A stretch of 64,000 bases of DNA, taken from the NCBI RefSeq assembly GCF_023015615.1, contig NZ_JALKAJ010000004.1:372001-436000 (forward strand), written 5' to 3'. Under the pieces are notes generated by a model. It was not told the DNA's origin. It searched no databases and saw only the letters and a program-made list of their open reading frames with translations. The stretch is from Qipengyuania sp. S6317L1 (GTDB lineage: Bacteria > Pseudomonadota > Alphaproteobacteria > Sphingomonadales > Sphingomonadaceae). This document shows, one piece after another, positions 51,446 to 64,000 of this stretch (position 1 is its first letter; every line of letters starts with the position of its first letter). The position numbers and the translations under genes were made by a program.

Positions 51446-51462
51446 GTCGAAAATTGTTCGAC
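51446..51462. promoter_or_regulatory. Inverted repeat upstream of aerR
   Basis: GTCGAA-AATTG-TTCGAC: 6-bp arms around five bases, about 96 bases upstream of the predicted aerR start and 175 before bchF. A possible operator; no regulator is assigned. Confidence 0.3.
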
Positions 51463-51552
51463 GCCTAATCCATCAGCCCTTGAAGCTTTAGCCGATCAAG
51501 GCCTGCGATGCAATTCAATCCGCAAATGGCCCCGCGTCGCAAGTATTAAAGT

Positions 51553-51610
51553 TGTCCAGTTTCTTTTACGTCCAAATGATTTGACACTTGCTCTGCGTTA
51601 GGCGTAGAAA
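51553..51610 (+). promoter_or_regulatory. bchF promoter with tandem PpsR/CrtJ-like sites
   Basis: TGT-N12-ACG (51553-51570) and CGT-N12-ACA (51569-51586) each differ from TGT-N12-ACA by one base and overlap by two bases. The second contains TTGACA (51581-51586) as -35, with TAGAAA (51605-51610) after 18 bases. Core bases CCAAATGATTTG resemble the crtD/F site. An AGAGAAGGG ribosome site follows at 51620. Confidence 0.6.
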
Positions 51611-51636
51611 TTCATTTCAGAGAGAAGGGCAAATTT

Positions 51637-53498
<1,862 letters not shown>

Positions 53499-53501
53499 GC
53501 G

Positions 53502-55067
53502 ATGCAGCTTTCGGTCTGGACATATGAAGGCCCGCCCCACGTGGGGGCCATGCGCGTCGCCACCGCGATGAAGGGGCTGCATTACGTCCTGCATGCGCCG
53601 CAGGGTGACACCTATGCGGACCTGCTCTTCACTATGATTGAGCGCCGCAATCACCGCCCGCCGGTGACCTATACGACCTTCGAAGCGCGCGACCTTGGCA
53701 AGGATACAGCGCAGCTTTTCCAAGACGCAGCGATGGACGCGATTGAGCGTTTCAAGCCAGAGGCGATCATTGTCGGGGCCTCGTGCACGGCGGAACTCAT
53801 CCAGGATGATCCCGGCGGGCTGATTGAGGCGATGGACCTCCCCTGCCCTGCGATCCCGCTCGAACTGCCAAGCTATCAGCGCAAGGAAAACTGGGGCGCG
53901 GCAGAGACATTTTACCAGATCGTGCGGCATCTCGCCGATCCATCGGTGACACCAGAACCACGTGAAGGACGCCGCCCGCGCGCCAACATTCTCGGACCCA
54001 CGGCGTTGGGCTTCCGTCACCGCGATGACCTTATCGAGGTCCGCAAAATCCTTGAACAACTGGACGTTGAAGTGAACCTTGTTGCGCCATTGAATGCGCG
54101 GCCTTCGGACATTGCCCGCATCGGCAATGCCGACTTCAATATCGTCCTTTACCCGGAAATAGCAGATGAAGCGGCCCGCTGGCTCGAACGCACGTTCAAA
54201 CAGCCACGCGTCCGCTCAATCCCATTCGGTGTGATTAGCACTCGTGCATTCATATCCGAAGTCGCCGAGTTGGTGGGTGCAGATCCCACGCCTGCCCTCG
54301 GCGACACCTCTTCCCGGCTCCCGTGGTGGAGCCGCAGCGTCGATTCGACGTATCTCACCGGCAAGCGCGTCTTCATTTTCGGCGATGCGACCCACGCGGT
54401 CGCCGCCGCGCGCATTGCCCGCGACGAGCTCGGCTTCGAGGTCTGCGGACTTGGTTGCTACAACCGCGAATTCGCCCGCGATGTGCGCGAGGCGGCGAAA
54501 GACCACGGGATCGAGCCGCTGATCACGGACGACCATCTCGAGGTCGAGGATGCCATCGCCAGAGCCGCGCCTGAAATGGTGCTGGGCACGCAGATGGAGA
54601 GGCATATTGCCAAGCGTTTGTGCATCCCCTGCGCTGTTATCTCCGCGCCCGTTCACGTGCAGGATTTCCCCGCGCGCCACTCACCCCAGATGGGTTTCGA
54701 GGGCGCGAATGTCATTTTCGACACTTGGGTGCATCCGCTGGTGATGGGGCTGGAGGAGCACCTTCTCACCATGTTCCGCGAGGATTTCGAGTTTTCCGAC
54801 GAAGCGGGCGCATCGCACCATGCGGCGCATTCGCCGGGCACTGCGCAAAAAACGCCCGTTTTCAAAGAGGAAGTGATCCCCGAACCCGAAGTGACCGAGC
54901 TCGACAGCCCGGCATGGACTTCCGAAGCTTCGCGCGAGCTCAAGAAAATCCCGTTTTTCGTGCGCGGCAAGGCCAAGCGCAACACCGAGGCTTTCGCCGC
55001 CGAATTTGGTCGCGGCGAGATCGATCTCGACACGCTCTACGATGCGAAGGCGCATTATGCACGGTAA
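53502..55067 (+). CDS. bchB: Light-independent protochlorophyllide reductase subunit B
   Basis: NifK-like partner of BchN, 521 residues. The N-terminus [20 protein letters not shown] and [20 protein letters not shown] contains the expected Asp ligand region. [17 protein letters not shown] carries a conserved Cys, and the C-terminal PCP_red domain ([20 protein letters not shown]) is complete. The coding end overlaps the bchH start by 11 bases. Confidence 0.96.
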   Translation: MQLSVWTYEGPPHVGAMRVATAMKGLHYVLHAPQGDTYADLLFTMIERRNHRPPVTYTTFEARDLGKDTAQLFQDAAMDAIERFKPEAIIVGASCTAELIQDDPGGLIEAMDLPCPAIPLELPSYQRKENWGAAETFYQIVRHLADPSVTPEPREGRRPRANILGPTALGFRHRDDLIEVRKILEQLDVEVNLVAPLNARPSDIARIGNADFNIVLYPEIADEAARWLERTFKQPRVRSIPFGVISTRAFISEVAELVGADPTPALGDTSSRLPWWSRSVDSTYLTGKRVFIFGDATHAVAAARIARDELGFEVCGLGCYNREFARDVREAAKDHGIEPLITDDHLEVEDAIARAAPEMVLGTQMERHIAKRLCIPCAVISAPVHVQDFPARHSPQMGFEGANVIFDTWVHPLVMGLEEHLLTMFREDFEFSDEAGASHHAAHSPGTAQKTPVFKEEVIPEPEVTELDSPAWTSEASRELKKIPFFVRGKAKRNTEAFAAEFGRGEIDLDTLYDAKAHYAR

Positions 55068-58000
55068 GGCGAGCCCCTCGGCTACCCGCGCAAAAGCGCC
55101 GGTCAATGTGGTGATCGTCACGCTCGACAATCATTTGAAAGGCGCGGTTGAGCGCGCCAACGCCGAGCTTGCCCGCGACAATATCTGCCTGACGCTCCAC
55201 GCTGCGTCCGAATGGGGCGCGGAGCCGCAAGAGCTTGCCAAATGCGAAGAGGCCATCGCCGAGGCGCATATCGTCATCACTACGATGATCTTCCTCGACG
55301 ATCATATGCGCACCATCCTGCCGGCTCTCGAAGCACGGCGCGAGGATTGCGATGCGATGGTGTGCATGATGTCAGCGGGCGAGATCGTGAAGCTGACACG
55401 CATGGGCGGCTACCGCATGGATGCGCCTGCCAAGGGGCCTCTGGCGCTCCTTAAAAAACTGCGCGGCTCCCCCAACAAGGGTGCAAGCTCTGGCGCAGGC
55501 CAGATGAAGATGCTGCGGCGTTTGCCCAAAATCCTCAAATTCATCCCTGGCACCGCGCAGGACGTGCGCGCCTATTTCCTCACGCTGCAATACTGGCTGT
55601 CGGGTTCGGATGAGAATGTGATCGCCATGACCCGCGCGCTCATCGACCGTTATGCAGCCGGTGAGCGCGAGGATCGCCGCGGGGAAACCCACGCCGAGGC
55701 TCCGGTCGAGTATCCCGAAACGGGGGTTTATCATCCGGGTGCAGAGCAGCGCATTTCGGAAAGCCTTCGCATCCTTCCCAAGGCGGTTGCCAAGGATGGA
55801 GGCGGTAAGAACGGAACCGTAGGGCTTATCCTGCTGCGCTCTTATCTGCTGGGCCGTGATGCGGGGCATTATGACGGCGCAATCGCTGCGTTCGAAGCTG
55901 CCGGCCTTAAAGTCGTGCCGGTTTTTGCAAGCGGGCTCGATGCGCGCCCTGCGATTGAAAAATTCTTTGTCGAACGCGGAAAACCCACCGTCGATGCGAT
56001 CGTGAACCTTACCGGCTTCAGCCTCGTTGGCGGCCCCGCCTACAACGACAACGAAGCCGCGCGCCAGGTGCTGGGCGACATGGATGTGCCCTACATCGCT
56101 GCGCACGCGATAGAGTTTCAGTCGATCGAGGATTGGCAAAAGCGCGAGCAAGGGCTCTTGCCGCTTGAGCAGACCATGATGGTTGCCTTGCCCGAACTTG
56201 ACGGCTCCACCGCGCCAAGTGTTTTTGGCGGACGGTTCGGCGACGCCGGAAGCGTGTGCAATGGCTGTGATCGCCAATGCGAGCGCAAAATTTCAGAGCA
56301 CGTTCGCCCGATGCAAAGCTGTCCCGAACGCGCCGAGGCGCTGGCGGCGCGGGTAGCAAAAATCATCGCGCTTCGCCGCAAAGACCGGATCGCGCGCAAG
56401 CTGGCGGTAGTGCTGTTCAACTTCCCGCCCAATGCAGGGGCAACCGGGTCGGCGGCCTTCCTTTCGGTCTTCCAATCGCTGTTCGCCACTCTCAAGCGAC
56501 TGTCTGCCGAAGGCTATGATGTAGAGGTTCCGGAAAATGTCGAAGCGCTTCGGGACGCGATCCTCAAAGGCAATTCGGACCGCTTTGGCTCTGACGCCAA
56601 TGTTGCCGCGCGCATACCCGCTGACGAACACGTCCGGCGCGAAAAGCACCTGAACGAGATCGAAGCGGCATGGGGCCCGGCTCCGGGCAAAGCGCAATCA
56701 GACGGCGGACACATCCACATCTACGGCGCGCATTTCGGCAATGTCTTTGTCGGCGTGCAGCCCGCGTTTGGATATGAAGGCGATCCCATGCGCCTCCTTT
56801 TCGAAGGCGGCTTTGCTCCCACCCACGCTTTCAGCGCTTTCTATCGCTGGATCCGCGAGGACTTCGGGGCGCATTCGGTGCTGCATTTCGGCACCCACGG
56901 CGCACTTGAGTTCATGCCGGGCAAGCAGGCAGGCATGAGCGGGCGCTGCTGGCCAGAGCGCCTGATTGGCGATCTGCCGAATTTCTACCTTTATGCCGCG
57001 AACAACCCTTCCGAAGGGATGCTGGCGAAGCGTCGGTCCGCGGCAACGCTCATCAGCTATATGACGCCGCCACTGGCGCAGGCCGGGCTCTACAAGGGTC
57101 TCGCCGAGCTCAAGGCGAGCGTAGAACGCTGGCGCATGTCGGACGATGCGGCAGAGCGCGCAGACCTTGAACAATTGATCGCAGACCAATGCGACGCGCT
57201 CGACATCGAAATGGGCGATATTGGCGGTCTTCTGGGCCGTCTTTACGAGCTTGAGCAAACGCTTATCCCGCACGGGCTCCATGTGCTTGGCAGCAACCCG
57301 GTGGGCGAGCAACGCGAAGATATGCTCGACGCCATGATGGAAGCCGCTGAAGACGGTGATCGTGGGGCAATGAACGCCAAGATCGACGCCTGCGACGAAT
57401 TGGCTGCGCTCATCCACGCGCTCGATGGCGGATACGTCCAACCAGCGCCTGGCGGCGATATCGTCGCAAACCCGGACGTCCTCCCAACGGGCCGCAACAT
57501 CCACGGCTTTGATCCTTTTCGCATTCCATCGGCCTATGCCTGTATCCTTGGGACCGATCAGGCGGAAAAGCTGATCGCGCGGCATATCGCGAACGGCGAA
57601 CCCTTCCCGCAAAGCATCGCGATGGTGCTCTGGGGCACTGACAACATGAAAACCGAAGGGGTGCAAATTGCGCAAGCAATGACCCTCCTCGGAGCGCGGC
57701 CGCGTCGCGATTCCTACGGGCGTCTAGCAGGCGCTGAGTTGATCCCACTCGAGGAATTAGGCCGGCCGCGCATCGATGTTGTGATGACCCTGTCGGGCAT
57801 CTTTAGGGACCTGCTGCCGCTGCAAACACGCATGTTGGCAGAGGCCGCGCTGCTTGCGAGCCAAGCTGACGAGCCGCTGGAGCAGAACTTCGTTCGCAAG
57901 CACAGCCTCGCTCAACAAGCGCGACACGGCTGCGACATCGAAACCGCCGCGCTTCGCGTCTTCTCCAACGCCGAAGGGGCATATGGCGCAAACGTCAACC

Positions 58001-58680
58001 AGATGATTGAAGGCGCCGTTTGGGCCGATCCGGACGAACTCGCCAATGCGTTTGAGATCAACAAAGGTTTTGCCTACGGCGTCGGCGGTACACCGGTGCA
58101 ACAACGCGAGCTCTTGCAAAGCCACCTCGCAGATGTCGATTTCACCTATCAGAACCTTGAAAGCGTGGAACTGGGCATCAATGATGTCGACCAATATGTC
58201 GACGGCCTTGGCGGAGTAAGCCGCTCGGTTTCGAAAGCAAAGGGCAAGGACGCGCCCGTTTACATCCTTGATGCAACGCGTGGGAAGCCCAAGGTCCGCA
58301 CGCTGTCCGAGCAGATCGACCTCGAAGCGCGCACCCGCACGCTCAATCCCAAGTGGTTTGAAGGCATGCTTGAGCACGGTTTCGAAGGCGTTCGCGCGAT
58401 CGAGGGCCATGTGAATTCCACCTTCGGCTGGTCTGCCACCACGGGTCAGGTCCAGCCGTGGGTCTATCAGAAAATTTCCGAGACATTTGTGCTCGATGAA
58501 GAAATGCGCCGGCGTTTGGCCGCGCTCAATCCAAAGGCGAGCGCGCGTGTGGCGGGCCGTCTTCTGGAAGCGTGCGACCGGCATTTGTGGGAGCCCGACG
58601 AAGCAACTTTGGAAGCGCTTCGCGAGGCCAATGACGAACTCGAAGACCGCCTCGAAGGCGTCTTTGTGGCGGAAAACTAG
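55057..58680 (+). CDS. bchH: Magnesium chelatase subunit H
   Basis: Porphyrin-binding large subunit of Mg chelatase. The start is set at the ATG at 55057 ([13 protein letters not shown]); the frame is open upstream inside bchB. This gives 1207 residues, the normal size. CobN/BchH motifs include [20 protein letters not shown] near residue 630 and [20 protein letters not shown]. The C-terminal region has [20 protein letters not shown]. It sits between bchB and bchL in the usual order. Confidence 0.96.
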   Translation: MHGKASPSATRAKAPVNVVIVTLDNHLKGAVERANAELARDNICLTLHAASEWGAEPQELAKCEEAIAEAHIVITTMIFLDDHMRTILPALEARREDCDAMVCMMSAGEIVKLTRMGGYRMDAPAKGPLALLKKLRGSPNKGASSGAGQMKMLRRLPKILKFIPGTAQDVRAYFLTLQYWLSGSDENVIAMTRALIDRYAAGEREDRRGETHAEAPVEYPETGVYHPGAEQRISESLRILPKAVAKDGGGKNGTVGLILLRSYLLGRDAGHYDGAIAAFEAAGLKVVPVFASGLDARPAIEKFFVERGKPTVDAIVNLTGFSLVGGPAYNDNEAARQVLGDMDVPYIAAHAIEFQSIEDWQKREQGLLPLEQTMMVALPELDGSTAPSVFGGRFGDAGSVCNGCDRQCERKISEHVRPMQSCPERAEALAARVAKIIALRRKDRIARKLAVVLFNFPPNAGATGSAAFLSVFQSLFATLKRLSAEGYDVEVPENVEALRDAILKGNSDRFGSDANVAARIPADEHVRREKHLNEIEAAWGPAPGKAQSDGGHIHIYGAHFGNVFVGVQPAFGYEGDPMRLLFEGGFAPTHAFSAFYRWIREDFGAHSVLHFGTHGALEFMPGKQAGMSGRCWPERLIGDLPNFYLYAANNPSEGMLAKRRSAATLISYMTPPLAQAGLYKGLAELKASVERWRMSDDAAERADLEQLIADQCDALDIEMGDIGGLLGRLYELEQTLIPHGLHVLGSNPVGEQREDMLDAMMEAAEDGDRGAMNAKIDACDELAALIHALDGGYVQPAPGGDIVANPDVLPTGRNIHGFDPFRIPSAYACILGTDQAEKLIARHIANGEPFPQSIAMVLWGTDNMKTEGVQIAQAMTLLGARPRRDSYGRLAGAELIPLEELGRPRIDVVMTLSGIFRDLLPLQTRMLAEAALLASQADEPLEQNFVRKHSLAQQARHGCDIETAALRVFSNAEGAYGANVNQMIEGAVWADPDELANAFEINKGFAYGVGGTPVQQRELLQSHLADVDFTYQNLESVELGINDVDQYVDGLGGVSRSVSKAKGKDAPVYILDATRGKPKVRTLSEQIDLEARTRTLNPKWFEGMLEHGFEGVRAIEGHVNSTFGWSATTGQVQPWVYQKISETFVLDEEMRRRLAALNPKASARVAGRLLEACDRHLWEPDEATLEALREANDELEDRLEGVFVAEN

Positions 58681-59591
<911 letters not shown>

Positions 59592-59592
<1 letters not shown>

Positions 59593-60314
59593 TGGCTACA
59601 CACGCACCTGAACGCCCCATCGCGGCAAGCGCCTATACAGATCGCAGGGAGGCCCTTGCGACCTATTTCGATTCCACCGCCAAGCAGGCTTGGATCGACC
59701 TCACCTCCGATGCGAAAGTCAGCGGCATCCGCGCCACCGTGCGCGCGGGCCGCGAGCAAATGCGGCGGACCCTCGTTGGCTGGCTTCCTGCGGACTTGCG
59801 CCGCACGCGGCTACTCGATGCGGGATGCGGGACCGGCGCGCTGGCACTCGAGGCCGCTTGCCTTGGCGCAGATGTGACCGCGGTCGATGTCGCAGGCGGT
59901 CTGGTCGATGTTGCCAAGAAGCGTGCCAATGGCTTCTGCGGCCACGGCAAAGTGCGCTGGCGTGCGGGCGACATGCTTGACCCTGAACATGGTGAGTTTG
60001 CGCATGTCGTCGCGATGGATTCGCTTATTCACTATTCGCCCGACAATCTGGTCGATGCGCTCGAGGAACTGGCGAGCCGCACGAGCCGCTCGATCCTCTT
60101 TACTTTCGCCCCGCACACAAGGCTGCTTGGCGCGATGCATTCGGTCGGCAAAGTCTTTCCGAAAAGCGATCGCTCACCCGCGATCGTGCCGGTGGCAGAA
60201 GATGACCTTCGCGGGCGTCTCGCGCGGCTCGGCGGGTGGAGCATTGGCCGAACTGAGCGGATCTCCAGCGGCTTCTACAAAAGCCAAGCCTTGGAGTTAG
60301 TGCGAAATCCATGA
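59592..60314 (+). CDS. bchM: Magnesium-protoporphyrin IX methyltransferase
   Basis: SAM-dependent enzyme that methylates the C-13 propionate of Mg-protoporphyrin IX. Start at ATG 59592; an adjacent in-frame GTG lies one codon before. The 240-residue protein has SAM motif I RLLDAGCGTGALALEAACLG near residue 75, and the family stretches ILFTFAPHTRLLGAMHSVGK and RTERISSGFYKSQALELVR. Overlaps the lhaA start by four bases. Confidence 0.95.
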
Positions 60315-61744
60315 GCCAACCCAATCGCCCTTCCTATCAATTTGCCCGCATGATCGCGGACTTGATGCCGTTTGCCGATGCGGCAAGCAAGGAGCTGCCA
60401 CTCTCGCGGCTCCTGCGCTTGTCGCTGTTTCAGGTGAGCGTCGGGATGGCGATGGTTTTGCTTAGCGGGACGCTCAACCGCGTTATGGTGGTCGAGCTTG
60501 GCACGCCCACCTGGCTCATTGCGACATTGATCGCGGTGCCGCTTCTGGTTGCCCCTTTCCGCGCCCTTATCGGGCACAAATCGGACCGCCATGTCTCGGC
60601 ACTGGGGTGGAGGCGCGTGCCTTACATCTGGTTTGGCACCATGATGCAGTTTGGTGGCCTTGCGATCATGCCCTTTGCTCTGCTCCTGCTTGAGCTTGAG
60701 GGACGCTTTGAGATCGGTCTGGTCGCCGCAACGGTGGCCTTTCTGCTGACGGGCCTTGGCTTTCACGTCACGCAAACCGCCGGATTGGCGCTCGCAACCG
60801 ACCTTGCGCCCGAAGACAAAAGGCCCCGCGCGGTGGCGCTCCTTTACGTCATGCTGCTGGTTGGCATGATGCTTTCAGCTTTTGTCATCGGCGGGCTTCT
60901 GATCGACTTTAGCCCGACGCGGCTTGTGCAGGTGATCCAGGGCTCTGCTTTACTCACCATGGTGCTCAACCTCGTGGCTTTGTGGAAGCAGGAAGCTCGC
61001 GCGCCCGAACGCACCAAGCCCGATCCCGACGCTCCGAGCTTCAACGAGCTGTGGAACAATTTCGTGCGCGATGGCCGCAATGCCCGGCTTCTTATTGCCA
61101 TCGGCATTGGCGCGGCCGGTTTTGCGATGCAGGACGCGCTGCTTGAACCGTTTGGCGGCGAAATCCTCGGCCTTTCTGTCGGCGCCACCACCGGGCTCAC
61201 CGGCGCGTGGGCGCTGGGTGCGCTGATCGGCTTTGTCTACTCAGGCCGCAAGATGACGCTTGGCGCCGACCCCTTACGCCTCGCAGGGCTTGGCCTTGTG
61301 ATCGGGGTCAATGCCTTCCTCCTTGTGCTTTTCGCAGGCCCGTTCTCCTCTGCCGCCATGCTTTATGCTGGCGCGCTCTTCATCGGGCTTGGACTTGGCC
61401 TGTTTTCTGTCGGAACACTTATCGAAGCCATGGCGCTCGCCAAATCCGAAACCGCAGGGCTTGCGCTTGGCGCATGGGGCGCGGTGCAGGCGACCTGCGC
61501 TGGCGCAGGTATCGCTCTTGGCGGGCTTTTGCGCGACCTCATCGCGTGGGTCGCCGCCAGTGATGCAAGCGCCACCATCGCCACCCGCGCCAGTGGCTAT
61601 ATCGCCGTTTATATCATCGAAATCCTGCTTCTTGTTGCAGGCCTCGCCGCGATCGGTCCGCTTGTCGGGCGCACTCGCAAATCATCAATCGAGACACGGA
61701 ACAAATCAGACCAACCCTTTGGTCTGCAGGAGTTTCCAACATGA
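60311..61744 (+). CDS. lhaA: LH1 assembly protein LhaA (BCD-family MFS)
   Basis: A 477-residue, 12-helix protein required in relatives for LH1 assembly. Family marks include SVGMAMVLLSGTLNRVMVVE, FRALIGHKSDRHVSALGWRR and VPYIWFGTMMQFGGLAIMPF; these match LhaA/PucC proteins. It sits between bchM and puhA, the canonical place. The gap to puhA (61745-61825) has a possible ACCGCT/AGCGGT stem and no convincing gene. Confidence 0.93.
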   Translation: MSQPNRPSYQFARMIADLMPFADAASKELPLSRLLRLSLFQVSVGMAMVLLSGTLNRVMVVELGTPTWLIATLIAVPLLVAPFRALIGHKSDRHVSALGWRRVPYIWFGTMMQFGGLAIMPFALLLLELEGRFEIGLVAATVAFLLTGLGFHVTQTAGLALATDLAPEDKRPRAVALLYVMLLVGMMLSAFVIGGLLIDFSPTRLVQVIQGSALLTMVLNLVALWKQEARAPERTKPDPDAPSFNELWNNFVRDGRNARLLIAIGIGAAGFAMQDALLEPFGGEILGLSVGATTGLTGAWALGALIGFVYSGRKMTLGADPLRLAGLGLVIGVNAFLLVLFAGPFSSAAMLYAGALFIGLGLGLFSVGTLIEAMALAKSETAGLALGAWGAVQATCAGAGIALGGLLRDLIAWVAASDASATIATRASGYIAVYIIEILLLVAGLAAIGPLVGRTRKSSIETRNKSDQPFGLQEFPT

Positions 61745-61825
61745 ACCGCTTGCTCGGGATAGAGCGGTCCAAAAGCCGTGAGGGTCTTCTGCAGGGACCT
61801 TCTATAATGACCAAAGGAAAGTACC

Positions 61826-62650
61826 ATGGGTAACGTATACATTGCCGGGCTTTTTGACGTAGCCGAGCTAACCTTCTTCCTGTTTCTCTTCTTCTTTATC
61901 GGGCTGGTGCTTTACCTGAACCGGGAAAGCCGGCGCGAAGGCTATCCGCTCGAGCATGAGCAAACCGGACTGATTGATCGCGGCGTGCCGCTGACCGACG
62001 GGGGCAAGAAAACATTTAACCTGCCGCATGGCCGGGGCACTTACGTTCCAGAAGACGTGCCGCGTGACGAGCTTTCCAAGATCGGCAATATCCCCGGCAA
62101 GCAGACCTTCGGCGCGGCAGGCGCTCCGTGGGAGCCAACCGGCGATGCGATGGCCGATGGCATGGGCACCGCCGCTTTTGCCATGCGCGAGGATTATCCC
62201 GACCTCACCTTTGATCGTCACCCGCGCATCGTGCCGATGGCCAACGCCGTTCACGCAATGGAAATCGCCGCGATGGATCGCAACCCTGTGGGCCTGCCGG
62301 TCTATGCCGCTGACAAAAAGAAAGCCGGCGTGGTGAGCGATATCTGGGTGGACCAGTCAGAGCACCTCATCCGCTATCTCGAAGTGACCACCAATACGGG
62401 CAAGAAGGTCCTTGCCCCGATGCCGTTCTGCGCTGTGCAGGGCAAAAGCTGGCTTGGTGGCCTCATCCCGATTGTCGATGACCAGCCCGAGCTGATCGAC
62501 ATCGAAGCGATCCGCGCTGACCAGTTTGACGCCGTTCCCGCCGTCAAGACCGCTGGTCAGATCACCCGCCTGGAAGAAGACAAGATCCAGGCCTATTATG
62601 GCGGCGGCTACACCTACGCCCTGCCGGAGCGTTCTGAGCCATGGATCTAA
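61826..62650 (+). CDS. puhA: Photosynthetic reaction centre H subunit
   Basis: Caps the cytoplasmic side of the reaction centre. The 274-residue protein has one N-terminal helix (ELTFFLFLFFFIGLVLYLNRE, read in part) and a PRC-barrel cytoplasmic domain (GVVSDIWVDQSEHLIRYLEV). PYGGGYTYALPERSEPWI-like residues close it. AAAGGAAAG precedes the ATG. Its last bases overlap the puhB start. Confidence 0.96.
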   Translation: MGNVYIAGLFDVAELTFFLFLFFFIGLVLYLNRESRREGYPLEHEQTGLIDRGVPLTDGGKKTFNLPHGRGTYVPEDVPRDELSKIGNIPGKQTFGAAGAPWEPTGDAMADGMGTAAFAMREDYPDLTFDRHPRIVPMANAVHAMEIAAMDRNPVGLPVYAADKKKAGVVSDIWVDQSEHLIRYLEVTTNTGKKVLAPMPFCAVQGKSWLGGLIPIVDDQPELIDIEAIRADQFDAVPAVKTAGQITRLEEDKIQAYYGGGYTYALPERSEPWI

Positions 62651-63384
62651 GCACCAAACCCGCCACACAAGCCGTAGATACGGCCCATCATGAGCCAGCC
62701 TCGCCCCTGTCGCGGGAAGCGCAGGAGCTCGAGACGCAAGGACCGCGGGCGCATGGCGACCCGATGGGCACGCCCCAGCCGCAGGAGGATATCTTGTGGA
62801 AGGGGCGGCCTGATCGCGAACTCCTCGCCCGATCAGCGTTTCACACGCACAAGGTGGGTTTGTATTTTGCCATTCTAGTCGCGATTTCGGCGGTGCTGGG
62901 CAATGTGACAACGGCGATTGTGTGCGCGGGGCTTGGTGTGCTGGCTGTGGCGATCCTTTACGGGCTTGCCGCCATCAGCGCCCGGACAACGCTTTATATC
63001 CTGACCGATACCCGCCTCATCCTGCGCATTGGCATGGCGATCGAGACGCGGGTCAATGTGCCCCTGAAGCACGTCACCTCGGCCAATCTGCGCGAACGCG
63101 GCAATGGCTTTGGCGATATTGCGCTGACCCTCGCGGGCGACCGTCTGCTGGGCTATGCGCTGCTCTGGCCACACGCGCGCCCATGGCGTTTTGCCAGCCC
63201 CGAACCGATGCTGCGCAGCGTGCCCGATGCAAAGGCGCTTGCAGCGACCCTTGCCAAAGCTTGCGCAAAACACGCCCCGCTCGACCAAAATTTGATCCAG
63301 ATCAATGAAACGCGAAGCGCACGCGGCGATACAGGTTCAAACACCGGCCCTGATGCGGGCGCATTGGAAGGGGCCAGAGCATGA
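62641..63384 (+). CDS. puhB: Photosynthetic complex assembly protein PuhB
   Basis: Membrane protein needed for reaction-centre assembly in relatives. The 247-residue chain has a polar N-terminus (about 1-70), two adjacent helices (KVGLYFAILVAISAVLGNVT and AGLGVLAVAILYGLAAISAR), and a PH-like domain (TLYILTDTRLILRIGMAIET; VNVPLKHVTSANLRERGNGF). Overlaps puhA by ten bases and puhC by four. Confidence 0.93.
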   Translation: MDLSTKPATQAVDTAHHEPASPLSREAQELETQGPRAHGDPMGTPQPQEDILWKGRPDRELLARSAFHTHKVGLYFAILVAISAVLGNVTTAIVCAGLGVLAVAILYGLAAISARTTLYILTDTRLILRIGMAIETRVNVPLKHVTSANLRERGNGFGDIALTLAGDRLLGYALLWPHARPWRFASPEPMLRSVPDAKALAATLAKACAKHAPLDQNLIQINETRSARGDTGSNTGPDAGALEGARA

Positions 63385-63863
63385 TTGTTCGCGAATATGA
63401 AAAGGACGAAATCACCGTCCACCGCGTGCCGATCATGCTGATGGGCGGGATTGTCATGATAAGCCTTGCATTGACGTCGGCTGTCTCACTCGGCTTTTTC
63501 GAACGGCAAGCCATCCCCAGCGAAGCGCGTGACCAGGCGGGCACGACCATGTCGGCATCGCGCTCGCTCTATTTCTTCGATGAGGCCAATGGCGATGTAC
63601 GGGTCGAGGACGCAGGCTCGGGCGAAGAGATCGCCCGCTTTGCTCCCGGGACAGGTGGCTTTGTGCGAACCGCTGTGCGCGGCTTTGCCTATCAACGGCG
63701 CGTCAACGGGTTCGGGGCCGAGGTGCCGTTCGATCTGATCGAATGGGATAACGGAATGCTGACGCTGGTCGATCCGACCACCGGGAAAGCCGTCGAATTG
63801 CACTCCTTTGGCGCTGGCAATCGTCAGACTTTCGCAAATTTTCTGATCGAGGAGCCGCAATAA
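63381..63863 (+). CDS. puhC: Photosynthetic complex assembly protein PuhC
   Basis: A 160-residue single-span protein: a short cytoplasmic head, helix VPIMLMGGIVMISLALTSAV, then a periplasmic PuhC domain (RSLYFFDEANGDVRVEDAGS; GFVRTAVRGFAYQRRVNGFG). Supports reaction-centre/LH1 organisation in relatives. ATGA overlap with puhB; its stop overlaps the next ATG. Confidence 0.93.
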   Translation: MIVREYEKDEITVHRVPIMLMGGIVMISLALTSAVSLGFFERQAIPSEARDQAGTTMSASRSLYFFDEANGDVRVEDAGSGEEIARFAPGTGGFVRTAVRGFAYQRRVNGFGAEVPFDLIEWDNGMLTLVDPTTGKAVELHSFGAGNRQTFANFLIEEPQ

Positions 63864-64000
63864 TGGCAGTGTTTGCAGTTAAGGGATCGACTGACACTAA
63901 CTCCCCGCGTCTGGCCGGGTTCGCCCCGCCTGATGCCCGTGTATTCGATGCGCCCTGCACTATTACGGTCGAGCAAAGCCCAGAACATTTTCATGCCCAT
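63863..64000 (+). CDS. Unrecognised gene after puhC, 5' part only
   Basis: The frame starts MAVFAVKGSTDTNSPRLAGF at 63863, with GGAG upstream and an ATG overlapping the puhC stop, and is open to the right edge (46 codons). The visible part continues with ITVEQSPEHFHAH. It does not look like the N-terminus of AcsF. It may be one of the small conserved proteins found between puhC and acsF in some clusters; this is inference from position. Confidence 0.6.
   Translation, partial: MAVFAVKGSTDTNSPRLAGFAPPDARVFDAPCTITVEQSPEHFHAH

Noticed and set aside
61741..61833. 30-codon frame between lhaA and puhA
   Set aside because: It overlaps both the lhaA stop and the puhA start region, has no hydrophobic or conserved feature and poor ribosome-site spacing.

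Overview
The window is a chromosomal segment of an aerobic anoxygenic phototrophic alphaproteobacterium. It most resembles Sphingomonadales of the Erythrobacter/Porphyrobacter/Citromicrobium type. The evidence is a photosynthesis gene cluster (PGC) in the order bchIDO / crtCD / crtF / bchCXYZ-pufBALM / bchG-bchP / ppsR-aerR / bchFNBHLM-lhaA-puhABC, with no pufQ, pufC or puc genes visible. Further support comes from large TonB-dependent receptors and GC-rich, tightly overlapping genes. The genus is inferred from gene content and order only; no database search was run.

Left flank (1-26.6 kb). All genes from 1 to 12.5 kb are on the minus strand. A short P-type type IV secretion locus (lytic transglycosylase, virB2, B3, B4, B6, B9, B10, B11) runs straight into ppk and ppx. 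Next come a small secreted TPR protein, then a plus-strand pair made of a predicted lipoprotein and a TonB-dependent receptor. An OmpR-type regulator with a degenerate receiver domain follows, with 7-4-7 direct repeats resembling Pho boxes upstream of both the lipoprotein gene and the regulator gene. Then come an aldo/keto reductase, an SDR oxidoreductase, a GIY-YIG nuclease gene flanked by 26-bp inverted palindromic repeats, an acyl-CoA dehydrogenase, a ferredoxin-NADP reductase, and a ferric-iron ABC transporter whose permease is divergent from the other two genes.

Photosynthesis cluster (26.7 kb to the right edge). bchIDO and a 67-residue membrane protein face crtDC. crtF is divergent from crtD and is followed by bchC-X-Y-Z and pufB-A-L-M. 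A TonB-dependent receptor is inserted after the puf terminator. A minus-strand operon (bchG, a BCD-family carrier, bchP, tspO and an 82-residue membrane protein) and the regulators ppsR and aerR come next. The plus-strand operon bchF-N-B-H-L-M-lhaA-puhA-B-C then runs off the right edge into a partial unrecognised gene. Together these genes encode Mg chelatase, the methyltransferase, dark-operative protochlorophyllide reductase, chlorophyllide a reductase, hydratase/dehydrogenase steps, esterification and phytol-tail reduction, spheroidene/spirilloxanthin-type carotenoid steps, LH1 and the reaction centre. The cyclase (acsF/bchE), hemA and crtE/B/I are not in the window.

Regulation. Motifs fitting the PpsR/CrtJ site TGT-N12-ACA lie between crtD and crtF and upstream of bchC (exact), and upstream of bchG and bchF (one mismatch). 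Upstream of bchC, bchF and bchG the site overlaps a TTGAC(A/G) -35-like hexamer, with a TAG-starting -10-like hexamer 17-18 bases on. Hairpins lie between pufA and pufL and after pufM. No tRNA, rRNA, CRISPR array or insertion sequence was recognised.
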